DNA of 64,000 nt from positions 42,673-106,672 of the forward strand of contig JBGRQE010000005.1 in NCBI GenBank assembly GCA_041725955.1, given 5' to 3'. The stretch's first letter is position 1. Each line of letters starts with the position of its first letter. The notes beneath the pieces were generated by a model, which had not been told where the DNA came from, did no database searches, and saw nothing but the letters and a program-made list of their open reading frames with translations. The translations under genes and the position numbers were made by a program. Origin of the DNA: JBGRPZ01 sp041725955 (GTDB taxonomy: Bacteria > Bacteroidota > Bacteroidia > Bacteroidales > JBGRPZ01). Shown here one piece after another: positions 35,595-45,306 of this stretch.

Positions 35595-36467
35595 ATGAAA
35601 AGTTTACTTCCAACCCTAATTATCTTCCTATTGGCGGTTATGTCGTGTTCACAAAACACAAAAAAAAGTCAAAAGGAAAACAATGCAATTTACTTAAATT
35701 CAGCTAACAGAATGTTAGTTATCGGACATCGTGGAGAACCGGATATAGCTCCAGAAAACACCATGTCATCAAATAAACTTGCATGGAAAATGGGCGCAGA
35801 TATGGTAGAATGTGACGTATGGCTTACCGCTGATAACAAAATTGTTGTTATTCATGACGAAAACACACAAAGAGTTAGTGGTGAATATATGGAAATAGAA
35901 AAATCTACAGCCGACAGCCTACAAAAACTAGATGTAGGTAAAGTGAAAAACCCTGAATATGTTAAAGAAAAAATCCCATTGCTTAGCGAGCTAATCAATG
36001 CTATTCCAAAAGGTAAAAAACTTGTGATTGAAATAAAAAGTGAAGATCAAATTGTACCTTACTTAAGTAGAGAAATTGATAGCCTTAAAGCAGATTCTCT
36101 TGTAGAATTCATTTCTTTTCATTTAAATGCGATAAAAGCTATTAAAAAAAGCCTTCCCCATATACCAAGTTACTTACTTATAGATTCATTATCTCAACAA
36201 CAAGTCTTCGCTCTTGTTGATTCTGCAAAAATTAATGGTTTGGATGGCGTTGACGTTCATCATGGTATAGTCAATAAAGCTTTTATGGATAAAGCTACTC
36301 AAGAAGACTTTCCTGTAATTACTTGGACTGTAGACTCCCTTACTGAAGCTGAAAGATTAAGAAAATTAGGTGTAGCTGCAATTACCACTAATAGAGCAGG
36401 CTTTATGTTAAAAAACTTATATGGAATTACTCCAGCAGAAAGTGTTCCTGAAGGAGCCTTAAAGTAA
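35595..36467 (+). CDS. Glycerophosphodiester phosphodiesterase lipoprotein, copy 1
   Basis: The enzyme hydrolyses glycerophosphodiesters to glycerol-3-phosphate and an alcohol in the periplasm or at the outer membrane. The 290-residue protein has a lipobox ending VMSC (Cys18). Catalytic motifs are GHRGEPDIAPENT and ECDVWLTADNKIVVIHDE, followed by VIEIKSE. A paralogue lies 134 bases downstream; a terminator between them suggests separate transcription. Confidence 0.92.
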   Translation: MKSLLPTLIIFLLAVMSCSQNTKKSQKENNAIYLNSANRMLVIGHRGEPDIAPENTMSSNKLAWKMGADMVECDVWLTADNKIVVIHDENTQRVSGEYMEIEKSTADSLQKLDVGKVKNPEYVKEKIPLLSELINAIPKGKKLVIEIKSEDQIVPYLSREIDSLKADSLVEFISFHLNAIKAIKKSLPHIPSYLLIDSLSQQQVFALVDSAKINGLDGVDVHHGIVNKAFMDKATQEDFPVITWTVDSLTEAERLRKLGVAAITTNRAGFMLKNLYGITPAESVPEGALK

Positions 36468-36489
36468 TAAAAAGAAACAAGTTATTAAA

Positions 36490-36521
36490 AATACGGGCAA
36501 TATTTGTCCGTATTTTTTTTT
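36490..36521 (+). terminator. Terminator of the first glycerophosphodiesterase gene
   Basis: AATACGG(GCAA) pairs with (TTG)TCCGTATT, followed by a run of Ts. Confidence 0.88.
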
Positions 36522-36601
36522 ACCTTTATAAAGAATTCTTGCCTATGATTAAGATTATGTTTTTTACATATTTGTCCATTCCCTATTAACATACTTCTCT
36601 T

Positions 36602-37552
36602 ATGAAAAAGTTTTTTCTGTTTGCAATCATTTTAATATTATCATTTCCTAGTTGTTATAAACTCATCAAAGAAAGTGAACCTAAAATAATAATAGGCCAC
36701 AGAGGAGCTAGAGGTTTGTTGCCAGAAAATACTTTACCAGGATTTATTAAGAGTATCGAAATTGGTGTAGATGCAGTAGAATGCGATGTTTTTGTAACAA
36801 AAGACAAGAAAGTTATTATATCTCACAATCCAAAAATATCATCAATTATGGGTAGCAACCCTGATGGTAGCCATGTCACAAAAAAACAATCAGATTCATT
36901 AATTCTCTATAATATGAATTATGAAGATATTGTTAAATTTAATATAGGTCTTAGACAAAACCCGACATGTCCTGAACAAAAAACATTATCTGCAAAAATT
37001 CCATTACTTACAGATCTGTTTGAAACAGTAAAAAAGTTTTATAATAATCATCCTGAAATTAGAAAAAGAATTGTTTTTTTCATTGAAATAAAATCATGGT
37101 ATAAACATGACAACTTATATACTCCTCCCTACGATGATTATATAAATTCTGTTATGGACGTCGTTCAAAAGCATTTAACTCCCAGACAAGTGGTTATTCA
37201 AACATTTGATCTAAGAGCTATGGAATTTCTAAATGAAAACTATGAAGAATACACTACTCAATTTTTAAGAGCGTCACCAGGAATTAACATTAATTTAGAT
37301 TCCCTAAGCTTTACACCTAAATTATATGGTTCACAACTAGATCAAACTAATCCTAAGGATTACGACACTCTATTAAAGAAAAATATAAAACTTATTACCT
37401 GGATTCCAAACTCGATTCCTGAAATGCAAAAAGCCTTTGATATTTTAAAATCTGATGGAATAGGAACTGACTACCCCAACTTAGCTGTTCCACGCTGGGG
37501 TAATCCAAATAGAAATCTTAATGCAGAAACTTTAGAATTTGAAGAATTCTAA
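36602..37552 (+). CDS. Glycerophosphodiester phosphodiesterase lipoprotein, copy 2
   Basis: This 316-residue paralogue of the preceding enzyme has a lipobox ending FPSC (Cys18). Its motifs are GHRGARGLLPENT, ECDVFVTKDKKVIISHNP and FFIEIKSW, and GTDYPNLA near the end. It resembles the longer GDPD branch seen in Bacteroidota and plants. Its 3' end overlaps the convergent brnQ gene by 4 bases, with no terminator visible between them. Confidence 0.92.
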   Translation: MKKFFLFAIILILSFPSCYKLIKESEPKIIIGHRGARGLLPENTLPGFIKSIEIGVDAVECDVFVTKDKKVIISHNPKISSIMGSNPDGSHVTKKQSDSLILYNMNYEDIVKFNIGLRQNPTCPEQKTLSAKIPLLTDLFETVKKFYNNHPEIRKRIVFFIEIKSWYKHDNLYTPPYDDYINSVMDVVQKHLTPRQVVIQTFDLRAMEFLNENYEEYTTQFLRASPGININLDSLSFTPKLYGSQLDQTNPKDYDTLLKKNIKLITWIPNSIPEMQKAFDILKSDGIGTDYPNLAVPRWGNPNRNLNAETLEFEEF

Positions 37553-38868
37553 TCAGATAAAATATTATCTACTTTTATCCTATCTGCTCGCATTGAGTAC
37601 AAATAGTGTACAAACAATCCGATTATTCCTCCGATAATAGACGGTATTATCCATTCTAATTTATTTGCAGCAAAAGGAATACTACTTACAAAGTCATTTA
37701 GAAATTTTGAATGAACACCAAATGAAGTTATTGCTTCAGGCAATTCTATAAGAAAGGCCGCTAATACAGCTCCTCTGTACACTGCTTTTCCAGGAATTAT
37801 TCTATCTATTAAGTTCAGAATAATTAAGACAATAGTTACAGGATAAAAAAGCATTAAAATCGGACCTGAGTATTTTACTAGAGAATTAACTCCAAGATTA
37901 GCAATAAAAAAACTAATTACAACAGTAGTAATAGCCACCCACCGATAAGGTAATTTACCATTAGAAATTTCAGCAAAATAATCACCTGTTGTTGTAGCCA
38001 AACCAACAGCAGTAGTAAAGCATGCTAAAATTACACATAACGACATGACAATGATTCCTGAATCACCAAGAATTTGATCAACAATTCCGACAAACAAGTC
38101 TGTTCTATTAATATCTGCATCAAACACATTGGCTCCTTGTGCTCCTAAATAAATAAGACCTCCATATACAAGACCTATAACACTCATAGCCAATATACCA
38201 GAATAAATAGTCATTCGGATTTGAGATTTCACATCCTTATATCCTTTCTTTATAAGTGCAGAAATAATAATTGGGGCAAAAATCGCAGCAGCTATCCCAT
38301 CAACAGTTTGGTAACCCTCTGTAAATGCCAATCCAAAAGGATGTTCAACACCTTTGTTACTTACTTCAGAGAAAGGAAAAAACACACCTTTAATAATTAT
38401 AATAAAAAGAGTAAGTAATAAGAATGGAGTAAGTATTTTTCCAATCTTATCCACAACACTACCAGGATTAATAACAAAAACAATTACAGCTCCAAAATAT
38501 AAAATCGAGGTCACTAACGGGGAAACAGATGGAAACAAAGGAGAAATTCCCATTTCATGAGTAACAGCACCTGTTCTGGGAAGTGCCAATAACGGACCTA
38601 CAGCTAAAACTATAATAATTCCCAACACCTTACTAAACCAAGGATGCACTTTATTTCCAAGAGAACTAAAACTACCTCCTGCAATTGCAGCAGCAATAAT
38701 AGCAAGCAAAGATAAGCCTACATCAGTTGAAAAAAAACCAGCAATACCAGTCGGCCAATCTTGTCCAACCATAGCACCTAATTTTGGTGGAAAAATTAAA
38801 TTCCCTGCCCCAAAAATCATGGCAAATAAAGCGATACCTACAACCCAAATATCTTTTAATGTTTTCAT
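37549..38868 (-). CDS. brnQ: Branched-chain amino acid transporter BrnQ
   Basis: A 439-residue, twelve-helix sodium- or proton-coupled importer of leucine, isoleucine and valine. The family start GIALFAMIFGAGNLIFPP is visible, as are TTTGDYFAEIS and the closing membrane segments. It is encoded alone, convergent to the second GDPD gene. Confidence 0.94.
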   Translation of the reverse strand: MKTLKDIWVVGIALFAMIFGAGNLIFPPKLGAMVGQDWPTGIAGFFSTDVGLSLLAIIAAAIAGGSFSSLGNKVHPWFSKVLGIIIVLAVGPLLALPRTGAVTHEMGISPLFPSVSPLVTSILYFGAVIVFVINPGSVVDKIGKILTPFLLLTLFIIIIKGVFFPFSEVSNKGVEHPFGLAFTEGYQTVDGIAAAIFAPIIISALIKKGYKDVKSQIRMTIYSGILAMSVIGLVYGGLIYLGAQGANVFDADINRTDLFVGIVDQILGDSGIIVMSLCVILACFTTAVGLATTTGDYFAEISNGKLPYRWVAITTVVISFFIANLGVNSLVKYSGPILMLFYPVTIVLIILNLIDRIIPGKAVYRGAVLAAFLIELPEAITSFGVHSKFLNDFVSSIPFAANKLEWIIPSIIGGIIGLFVHYLYSMRADRIKVDNILSD

Positions 38869-39123
38869 AATTATCTATTCCCCTTTTATCATTTGGCTTT
38901 CTTTGGTCGGCAAAGTTGCTAAAGTTTTTTTTAAATTAAAGGTAAAAGGAAAACATTTGTTCCTAATACTCAATTTTTATCAAATCTATATTTAAAAAAA
39001 ACTAAAAATAAATGTCTCCAAAGCAACCTTTTTACAAAAAACATAGTCATAGAAGAAATATTATTGAAAACCCCAAAACCTTTATAGGTAATCAAATAAC
39101 CAAATTCTTACCCCAAGGGGATC

Positions 39124-39657
39124 TTAATTAAGATCCTCTTTTTTATAAACTGAAAAACGACCAACTCCTATAAATTGTTGTTGTTCAGTAATTTGGAAAT
39201 CCTTATCCGTCAATCCAAATTGATTCATCGTTTTTTGGAAAACCCGATCTACAGAGTCTGTCTCTTTGGTGCTAATAGAAAGGAAACTAGGTTTATCTTT
39301 CCAACGAATCTTAAACATAATTTTATTAGAATCGACAACACTTCTAATCACCTGTTTTTCAATAAAAAAATCAAATTGTAAAAAAAACTTTGCATATACT
39401 AAAGAATCAATATATAATACTTGATTTTGTTTCTCATACGGAATTATACATTCAACAATTTCGGTAACACTAGTTGTGTCTTCTTTAAAAATATTAAAAG
39501 AACTAAGTTCTTTTTCATTTTTATGAATCAAATCAATACTACCTTTTTTATTTAACTTCGATTGTATTTCTTTTCCTGAAAAGAAAAAATTAAACAAAAA
39601 AAGAGGAATAATAAAAAGAACAACCAAACCAATCAAAGCATAAACAACATTCTTCAT
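39124..39657 (-). CDS. Membrane-anchored hypothetical protein
   Basis: This 177-residue protein has one N-terminal membrane helix (about 5-28) and an extracytoplasmic domain without a recognised family. The 3' end, including the stop codon, lies inside a palindrome (GGGGATCTTAATTAAGATCC region, 39116-39138) that may end transcription. No operon partner is evident. Confidence 0.7.
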   Translation of the reverse strand: MKNVVYALIGLVVLFIIPLFLFNFFFSGKEIQSKLNKKGSIDLIHKNEKELSSFNIFKEDTTSVTEIVECIIPYEKQNQVLYIDSLVYAKFFLQFDFFIEKQVIRSVVDSNKIMFKIRWKDKPSFLSISTKETDSVDRVFQKTMNQFGLTDKDFQITEQQQFIGVGRFSVYKKEDLN

Positions 39658-39728
39658 ATTTAAATAATTTAAAGTCCAAATTTAATTGGATTTGAATAAT
39701 AACATACCTAATTATATTATAATCAATT

Positions 39729-39986
39729 TTAGTACATGACAATTATATTATTACCTTCTCTCAAACGCCTTAGTTCTAACTTTTCAAATAATAACTCAAT
39801 CAAATAATTTAAAGAGGTTGTGTTGTCATACAAAACGATCTCTTCTATAAGTCCAAAGCTATAACAACTACAGCGATTCGCTTTTATACTTTGCCATATA
39901 CTCTTAATAAGCATCTTCTTCCAAGCTACCCCCTTAACAGGCAGTAACCCTTCCTTGCTTTTGGTCAAAGCAGCTGTTGATTCCAC
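39729..39986 (-). CDS. Doubtful small ORF next to repeat array B
   Basis: An 85-residue frame with no recognised domain; its start lies immediately beside array B. It contains a CSCYSFG segment and a Leu/Glu-rich C-terminus. It could be a remnant of a longer gene or a chance frame; I include it because it borders the array. Confidence 0.25.
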   Translation of the reverse strand: MESTAALTKSKEGLLPVKGVAWKKMLIKSIWQSIKANRCSCYSFGLIEEIVLYDNTTSLNYLIELLFEKLELRRLREGNNIIVMY

Positions 39987-39989
39987 ATA

Positions 39990-40157
39990 ACCTAGGAGGT
40001 TTTCACTAAATACCTAGGAGCTTTTCACTAAATACCTAGGAGGTTTTCACTAAATACCTAGGAGCTTTTTATCAAATACCTAGGAGGTTTTCACTAAACA
40101 TCTAGGAGTTTTAAAGTCGATAAAGCTTATGGTGATAGTGTTATAAGGTAAGATTGA
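39990..40157. repeat. 22-bp-period tandem array B
   Basis: CTAGGAG starts at 39992, 40014, 40036, 40058, 40080 and 40102, an exact 22-base period over six units with consensus near ACCTAGGAGGTTTTCACTAAA. After one degenerate unit, an AGGTAAG core at 40146 is exactly two periods further. The tail AGTG-N3-TAAGGTAAGA (40137-40153) is identical in sequence and spacing to the tail of array A (2978-2994). It lies downstream of fabI on the minus strand. Confidence 0.9.
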
Positions 40158-40164
40158 AGCAAAA

Positions 40165-40192
40165 AAGAAGCTACCCAATTTGGACAGCTCCT
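40165..40192 (-). terminator. Terminator of fabI (dispersed GGCTGNCC-like family)
   Basis: On the minus strand, GGAGCTGTCC and GGGTAGCTTC form an imperfect hairpin followed by TTTTTT. It is about 25 bases past the fabI stop and next to array B. Confidence 0.75.
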
Positions 40193-40216
40193 TTAAATAT
40201 ATGTAAACAAAGATAT

Positions 40217-41065
40217 TTACAAACCTTCTTTTTCTTTTTTATCCAGATCAAAACTTTTCTCATACATATGCATTGCCTTTAATGACATTCCCATAGATGA
40301 AAAACCTCCATCATGAAATAGATTCTGCATAGTTACTTTTTTTGTATAATCAGAGAACATCATTAAACAGTAATCAGCACATTCCTCAGCAGTGGCATTT
40401 CCCAAAGGACTATTCCTATCAGTAAAATCCATAAGTTTATCAATTCCTTTAACTCCACTTCCTGCTGTAGTCATTGTTGGAGACTGAGAAATTGTATTAA
40501 CCCTTACCTTTTTATCGCGGCCATAAATATAACCAAAACTACGGGCAATAGATTCTAATAATGCTTTTGCATCAGCCATATCATTATAGCCATAAAGAAC
40601 TCTTTGTGCTGCAATGTATGATAGTGCCAATACTGAACCCCATTCATTTAAAGCATCTAATTTATTAGCTACTTGTAGAACTTTATGGAATGAAATTGCA
40701 GAAATATCAAATGTCTTATTTAAATAATTATAATCTAAATCATTATAAACTCTTTTTTTTCGTACATTCAATGACATGCCTATAGAGTGTAAAATAAAAT
40801 CTAATTTACCTCCAAAGTGCTCCATTGATGTTTTAAAAACATTTTCTAAGTCTTTAATGCTAGTTGCATCAGCAGGAATAACAATAGTATCTAATTTCTT
40901 GGCTAAATCATTAACCTGACCAAAACGAATTGCAGATAAAGTATTTGTAAGCACAACCTGAGCACCTTCTTCAACTGCTTTTTCAGCAACTTTCCATGCA
41001 ATGGAATTCTCATCAAGAGCACCAAAGATGATCCCCTTTTTACCTTTTAAAAGATTATAAGACAT
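40217..41065 (-). CDS. fabI: Enoyl-[acyl-carrier-protein] reductase FabI
   Basis: NADH-dependent reductase of the last step of fatty-acid elongation. In its 282 residues the N-terminal cofactor region is GALDENSIAWKVAE, the segment FILHSIGMS follows, and the active-site helix is YGYNDMADAKALLES (Tyr and Lys of the Y-x6-K arrangement). It starts 26 bases after the recN stop, so the two are probably co-transcribed. Confidence 0.93.
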   Translation of the reverse strand: MSYNLLKGKKGIIFGALDENSIAWKVAEKAVEEGAQVVLTNTLSAIRFGQVNDLAKKLDTIVIPADATSIKDLENVFKTSMEHFGGKLDFILHSIGMSLNVRKKRVYNDLDYNYLNKTFDISAISFHKVLQVANKLDALNEWGSVLALSYIAAQRVLYGYNDMADAKALLESIARSFGYIYGRDKKVRVNTISQSPTMTTAGSGVKGIDKLMDFTDRNSPLGNATAEECADYCLMMFSDYTKKVTMQNLFHDGGFSSMGMSLKAMHMYEKSFDLDKKEKEGL

Positions 41066-41091
41066 TATATAGTTATTTTGGTAATTCTTAG

Positions 41092-42750
41092 CTAATTAAA
41101 AGTTAACAATTCCCTAGCTGCTTCAATTGCAGACTCGGTAATTTTTTCATTACTAAGCATTTTTGCCAGCTCAGTAACTCTTTCTTCTTTTGTTAACAGT
41201 CGAATATTAGATTTAGTTGAATGGTCGTCGGTTTTTTTATAGACCCAATAATGATGATTTCCTTTTCCTGCAATTTGGGGTAAGTGTGTAATAGTGATCA
41301 ATTGGTGTTTTTTAGACATTTTAGATAAAATATTCCCTACTTTACCAGCTACTTCGCCAGAAATTCCAGTATCGATCTCATCAAAAATAATCGTGGGCAT
41401 AACATTACTACTAGCAATTAAAGATTTAATTGCTAACATAACTCTTGACAGCTCTCCCCCAGAAGCAGCTTTTGACAACTCAAGAAGCTCTCCTCCTTTA
41501 TTTGCAGTGAATTTAAATTTTATTGAATCAAACCCATTTACAGTCAAACGATCATCAGTAGATAAATCCACCAGAAACAGCGCATTCGGCATACCCAATT
41601 CACGTATTATTTCTTGAATCTCCTTTTGAAATAGAAGTAAATTATCTCTTCTTTGTTTTGACAATACTCCAGCTTTCTGTTGTAATTCAGCTTGTAAAGT
41701 ATTTAATTGATTTTTTATCTTTTCAATTTCATCTTCTAAAGAAGAATACTTATCTATTTTAGACTCTAAGTCTTTTTGTAAAGCAAGTAATTCGTTAACA
41801 CTATTCACCCTATGCTTTTGCATAAGTCTATAAATCACATCAAGCCTGTCCTCTATCTCTTGTAACCGATTTGGATCTAAGGTAACCTCTTCTACAAGTC
41901 TGTCAGCTTCAAAAGCAATATCTTTTAGCTCTATACAAGCAGAATCCAAACGAGTTATTAAATCTTTATATTCATCACTAAATGATTCCAGAGATTGAAT
42001 AGCTGATAAACCTGTCGTTAATACCGAAACAACACCATTTTCTTCATCAGATAGAGTTTGATCTAAACAAAATAGCTTTTCTTTTATCAAACTAGAGTTA
42101 TTAAGAACATCTCTTTCTTTTTCCAACTCCTGAAATTCATTTTCAAGTAAACAAGCGCTCTCTAATTCATTAAATTGAAATTGAAGAAAATCCTGTTCTT
42201 GACGAGCTTTATTCTCTTCTGCTAATAAATCATTGCATTCTAGCTCAAGACACTTATATTTCTTATAAGAACATGAATATTCACTAACCAGATTAAGAGT
42301 TTTAGAAAAACTATCGAAAACATGGATTTGAAACTCTCCAGTATTTAATTCCAGGGTTTGGTGTTGACTATGAACATTCATTAAATGGCTACCTAATTCT
42401 TTCATTATTGGCAACCGAACAGGTGTATCGTTTATAAATCCTCTGGATTTTCCTGAAGGCAATATTTCTCGACGAATTATACAAACAGAATCATAATCCA
42501 ATTCATATTTTTGAAAAAATAGTTCTAAGGAATAAGAATCAATTTTAAATGTTGCTTCAACTATACATTTTTTTTCCTTATTTGACAAAACTTTAACTTC
42601 GGCACGATTACCTATAATTAAAGATAATGCACCCAAAAGTATAGATTTTCCAGCTCCAGTTTCACCTGTAATAACAGAAAATCCTTTATCAAAACCAATT
42701 TCGAGCTTCTCTATTAAAGCATAATTAGTTACAGATAGATGTTTAAGCAT
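41092..42750 (-). CDS. recN: DNA repair ATPase RecN
   Basis: An SMC-like ATPase for double-strand-break repair. In 552 residues: Walker A GETGAGKSILLG near residue 30, a long central coiled coil (about 160-390), the ABC signature ASGGELSRVMLA and Walker B IIFDEIDTGISG, then the HLPQIAG histidine switch. It is preceded by a terminator-like hairpin that separates it from the DUF4835 gene. Confidence 0.96.
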   Translation of the reverse strand: MLKHLSVTNYALIEKLEIGFDKGFSVITGETGAGKSILLGALSLIIGNRAEVKVLSNKEKKCIVEATFKIDSYSLELFFQKYELDYDSVCIIRREILPSGKSRGFINDTPVRLPIMKELGSHLMNVHSQHQTLELNTGEFQIHVFDSFSKTLNLVSEYSCSYKKYKCLELECNDLLAEENKARQEQDFLQFQFNELESACLLENEFQELEKERDVLNNSSLIKEKLFCLDQTLSDEENGVVSVLTTGLSAIQSLESFSDEYKDLITRLDSACIELKDIAFEADRLVEEVTLDPNRLQEIEDRLDVIYRLMQKHRVNSVNELLALQKDLESKIDKYSSLEDEIEKIKNQLNTLQAELQQKAGVLSKQRRDNLLLFQKEIQEIIRELGMPNALFLVDLSTDDRLTVNGFDSIKFKFTANKGGELLELSKAASGGELSRVMLAIKSLIASSNVMPTIIFDEIDTGISGEVAGKVGNILSKMSKKHQLITITHLPQIAGKGNHHYWVYKKTDDHSTKSNIRLLTKEERVTELAKMLSNEKITESAIEAARELLTFN

Positions 42751-42761
42751 AAGTCGAAATT

Positions 42762-42790
42762 AAAAAGGGGTATTTTAAAAATACCCCAAA
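42762..42790 (-). terminator. Terminator or attenuator between the DUF4835 gene and recN
   Basis: On the minus strand GGGGTATTTTTAAAATACCCC is followed by TTTTTA, 11 bases before the recN ATG. Read-through would be needed for recN and fabI to belong to the bamD operon. Confidence 0.75.
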
Positions 42791-42832
42791 GTAAATCTTA
42801 ATTACAAATACCAATAAACAAGATAACAAAAT

Positions 42833-43735
42833 CTATTTCGATTTCAATATTTTATTATAATCAGAACTATGAGATGGATCAATTTCTTTCATAATATTAG
42901 TAACCGATGTTTTTTCATTTGGGGTAGCATCAGAAAAAATATTTATAATTTCATTGCGCTTAGCATCAAAAAGAATCTGAAAAATAAATTGACCTGGACG
43001 CTTATCATAAATCTTTTTCAGTTCAGGAATATTTTTGGCAATATTAGCCCTTCCTTTTACAACATCTTCAGACATAACATCAAGACCTTTTAAATGATAT
43101 TCGTAAGAAAATTTACGAATAGGTTTAAACATCTCATTTAAAAAGTTTTCGACAAGCCAATATCTATTTCGATTACCATCAAAAGATTTCCATCCTTTTT
43201 CATTGGCCGATTGTGCAACAGAAACTACATTCTCAGCTTTCTTAAAAAATGGATTTCCTCCATATAATTTAAAAGAATCAAAATCTAATCCAAGAAAAAA
43301 ATATGAATAAAATGCAAGAATAGAACTTAAGTTATCTGTGTATGTATTATCATAATATTTTAAAGGTTCAAATTCATTAAACCTAAAATGCACATCAGGA
43401 TCTATATAGTTAAATAAAACAGTATTATATGATGATTTATAAACTGGTCGACGAAGAGCAATATTTAATTTACCAGAAAATTCGTCAACAGCAGGCATTT
43501 TATCGATAGTAAGCAAAATATTACATTCAATTCTTTCTTCAGGTTTAAATTTATAACCTGACCATTTTTTATTATTCATAAATTCGTAAATGGCTTTTTC
43601 CATAGCATCAAAGATCTTTCTATCAGACCCTTGAATCTGCTTAGAATTTACAGAAACCTTACAAAAGAATTCCTGTGCATCAACAAAATTTGTCACTAAA
43701 AAAGAAAAAAGAAAAACAAATAATATCTTGCGCAT
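42833..43735 (-). CDS. DUF4835 (PorD-like) exported protein
   Basis: A 300-residue protein with a signal peptide ending near FVDAQEF. The mature domain has the DUF4835 pattern, including INIALRRPVYKSSYNT-type and VLFNYIDPDVHFRFNE segments. Members of this family are linked to type IX secretion (PorD). Consistent with this, a protein with a T9SS sorting domain is encoded at 46334. It is 8 bases after coaBC. Confidence 0.88.
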   Translation of the reverse strand: MRKILFVFLFSFLVTNFVDAQEFFCKVSVNSKQIQGSDRKIFDAMEKAIYEFMNNKKWSGYKFKPEERIECNILLTIDKMPAVDEFSGKLNIALRRPVYKSSYNTVLFNYIDPDVHFRFNEFEPLKYYDNTYTDNLSSILAFYSYFFLGLDFDSFKLYGGNPFFKKAENVVSVAQSANEKGWKSFDGNRNRYWLVENFLNEMFKPIRKFSYEYHLKGLDVMSEDVVKGRANIAKNIPELKKIYDKRPGQFIFQILFDAKRNEIINIFSDATPNEKTSVTNIMKEIDPSHSSDYNKILKSK

Positions 43736-43743
43736 AATATCAA

Positions 43744-44940
43744 TTATAAATCGTCGATTATTTTTTTCACAATATCCTTGGCTACCTCTTCTTTAGATTT
43801 TAAATCAAAAGAAGTTCTTTCCAATTTTTTGTCAATAATACTTATTTTATTTGTTTTATGCCTAAAACCTGCACCTTTATCATTCAAGCTATTTAAAACA
43901 ATAAAGTCTAAATTTTTTCTTTGAAGCTTTCCTTTGGCATTTTCAACCTCATTTTCTGTCTCCAAAGCAAAACCAACCAAAAACTGATCAGACCTTTTCA
44001 TACTTCCCAATTCAGCTAAGATATCTTGAGTTTTAACCAAATCAATTTTAAGTATATCTGTCTTTTTTTTGATCTTATTCTCGGCTGTTTCTATAGGGCG
44101 ATAATCTGCCACTGCAGCAGACATTACACCAATATCAGAATTATGAAAGGCTTTAGTGCATTGATCAAACATTTCGGCTGAAGAAACAACATTAATCTGA
44201 TTAACCTTTGGATGTTCTGATTTTAAATGACTAGGACCCATTACCAGACACACATCAGCACCTTGCTCAGCAAGTTCCTCTGCAATACATTTTCCCATAT
44301 ATCCAGAAGAAAAGTTACCAATAAAACGCACTGGATCAATCAATTCATAAGTAGGTCCAGCAGAAATAACAGCTTTCTTACCAGAAAGAGGCTTATTATT
44401 TGAAAGATATTCTTCGATAACTCTCAATATATTTTCAGGCTCTTCCATACGTCCTGCTCCACACAAACCACTAGCAAGCTCCCCTTGAGTAGGTTCGATC
44501 ACAAAGTTTCCATAGGACATTAAAATTTCAACATTCTTTTTGGTAGTTGGATGCTTATACATATCCAAATCCATTGCTGGAGCAAAAAAAACGGGACATT
44601 TCGCAGAAAGGTAGGTAGTAACTAATAGATTATCAGCAATACCATTTGCCATCTTAGCAAGAGTATTAGCTGATACAGGAGCCATAATCATTAAATCAGC
44701 CCAAATCCCTAAATCTACATGCGAGTTCCAAGAACCATCGACACTATCAAAAGGTTGTGTTAGGGCAGGATTATCACTTAATGTTGAAAGAGTTAAGGGA
44801 GTTACAAAATCACGAGCAGATTCAGTCATTACAACTTGAACATTAGCTCCTTCTTTTTTTAAAAGACGAACAAGTAAAGGAATCTTATAAGCGGCAATAC
44901 TGCCGCTGATTCCTAGTAAGATATTCTTTCCTTTCAGCAT
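43744..44940 (-). CDS. coaBC: Bifunctional phosphopantothenoylcysteine decarboxylase/phosphopantothenate-cysteine ligase
   Basis: CoaBC couples cysteine to phosphopantothenate and decarboxylates the product, for coenzyme A. In its 398 residues the N-terminal flavin domain has GISGSIAAYK, APVSANTLAKMANGIADN and FFAPAMD. The C-terminal CoaB domain has SAGPTYELIDPVRFIGNFSS and AAVADYRP. It lies in the conserved Bacteroidota order bamD, omega-like, coaBC, DUF4835, recN, with gaps of 15 and 8 bases. Confidence 0.96.
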   Translation of the reverse strand: MLKGKNILLGISGSIAAYKIPLLVRLLKKEGANVQVVMTESARDFVTPLTLSTLSDNPALTQPFDSVDGSWNSHVDLGIWADLMIMAPVSANTLAKMANGIADNLLVTTYLSAKCPVFFAPAMDLDMYKHPTTKKNVEILMSYGNFVIEPTQGELASGLCGAGRMEEPENILRVIEEYLSNNKPLSGKKAVISAGPTYELIDPVRFIGNFSSGYMGKCIAEELAEQGADVCLVMGPSHLKSEHPKVNQINVVSSAEMFDQCTKAFHNSDIGVMSAAVADYRPIETAENKIKKKTDILKIDLVKTQDILAELGSMKRSDQFLVGFALETENEVENAKGKLQRKNLDFIVLNSLNDKGAGFRHKTNKISIIDKKLERTSFDLKSKEEVAKDIVKKIIDDL

Positions 44941-44955
44941 AGCTGATAATTTTTA

Positions 44956-45291
44956 TTAAAAATCGGTTTCGTCCTTTTTTGCAGGATTGCGATGGTAGAT
45001 TTCTTTGTTCATATACTCATGTATCGCGATCAAAGTTGGCTTAGGCAACCTTTCGTAATAACGAGCAATTTCTATCTGTTCACGATTTTCAAAAACTTCC
45101 TCAAGGTTGTCTGTAGAAGAAGAAAATTCCTCAATTTTCTTATTCAGATCTTCTTTCATCTCAAGTCCAATTTGATTAGACCTTTTAGAAAGAATAGCTA
45201 CAGTTTCATAGAGATTTCCTGTCCCTTCAAAAAATCTAATCACATCTCGAGTTACTGCAGTACTATCCGTTTTTACCTTTTTGTAATCCAT
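44956..45291 (-). CDS. rpoZ: RNA polymerase omega-like (Rpb6 family) subunit
   Basis: A 111-residue protein corresponding to the Bacteroidota omega/Rpb6-family protein always found between bamD and coaBC. The matching region is NLYETVAILSKRSNQIG near residue 28-44, the segment that wraps the beta-prime subunit. The rest, including the acidic EVFENREQIE region, is typical of this group. The identification rests on that motif and on synteny. Gaps of 15 bases on both sides indicate operon membership. Confidence 0.82.
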   Translation of the reverse strand: MDYKKVKTDSTAVTRDVIRFFEGTGNLYETVAILSKRSNQIGLEMKEDLNKKIEEFSSSTDNLEEVFENREQIEIARYYERLPKPTLIAIHEYMNKEIYHRNPAKKDETDF

Positions 45292-45306
45292 TTTTAAAGT
45301 CGTGTT

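Noticed and set aside
38221..38560. Plus-strand frames inside brnQ
   Set aside because: They are shadows of the membrane-protein coding frame, without a start context or domain.
39115..39144. Palindrome at the end of the 39124-39657 gene as a clear terminator
   Set aside because: The T run is on the plus strand, opposite to the gene, so its role as that gene's terminator is doubtful.
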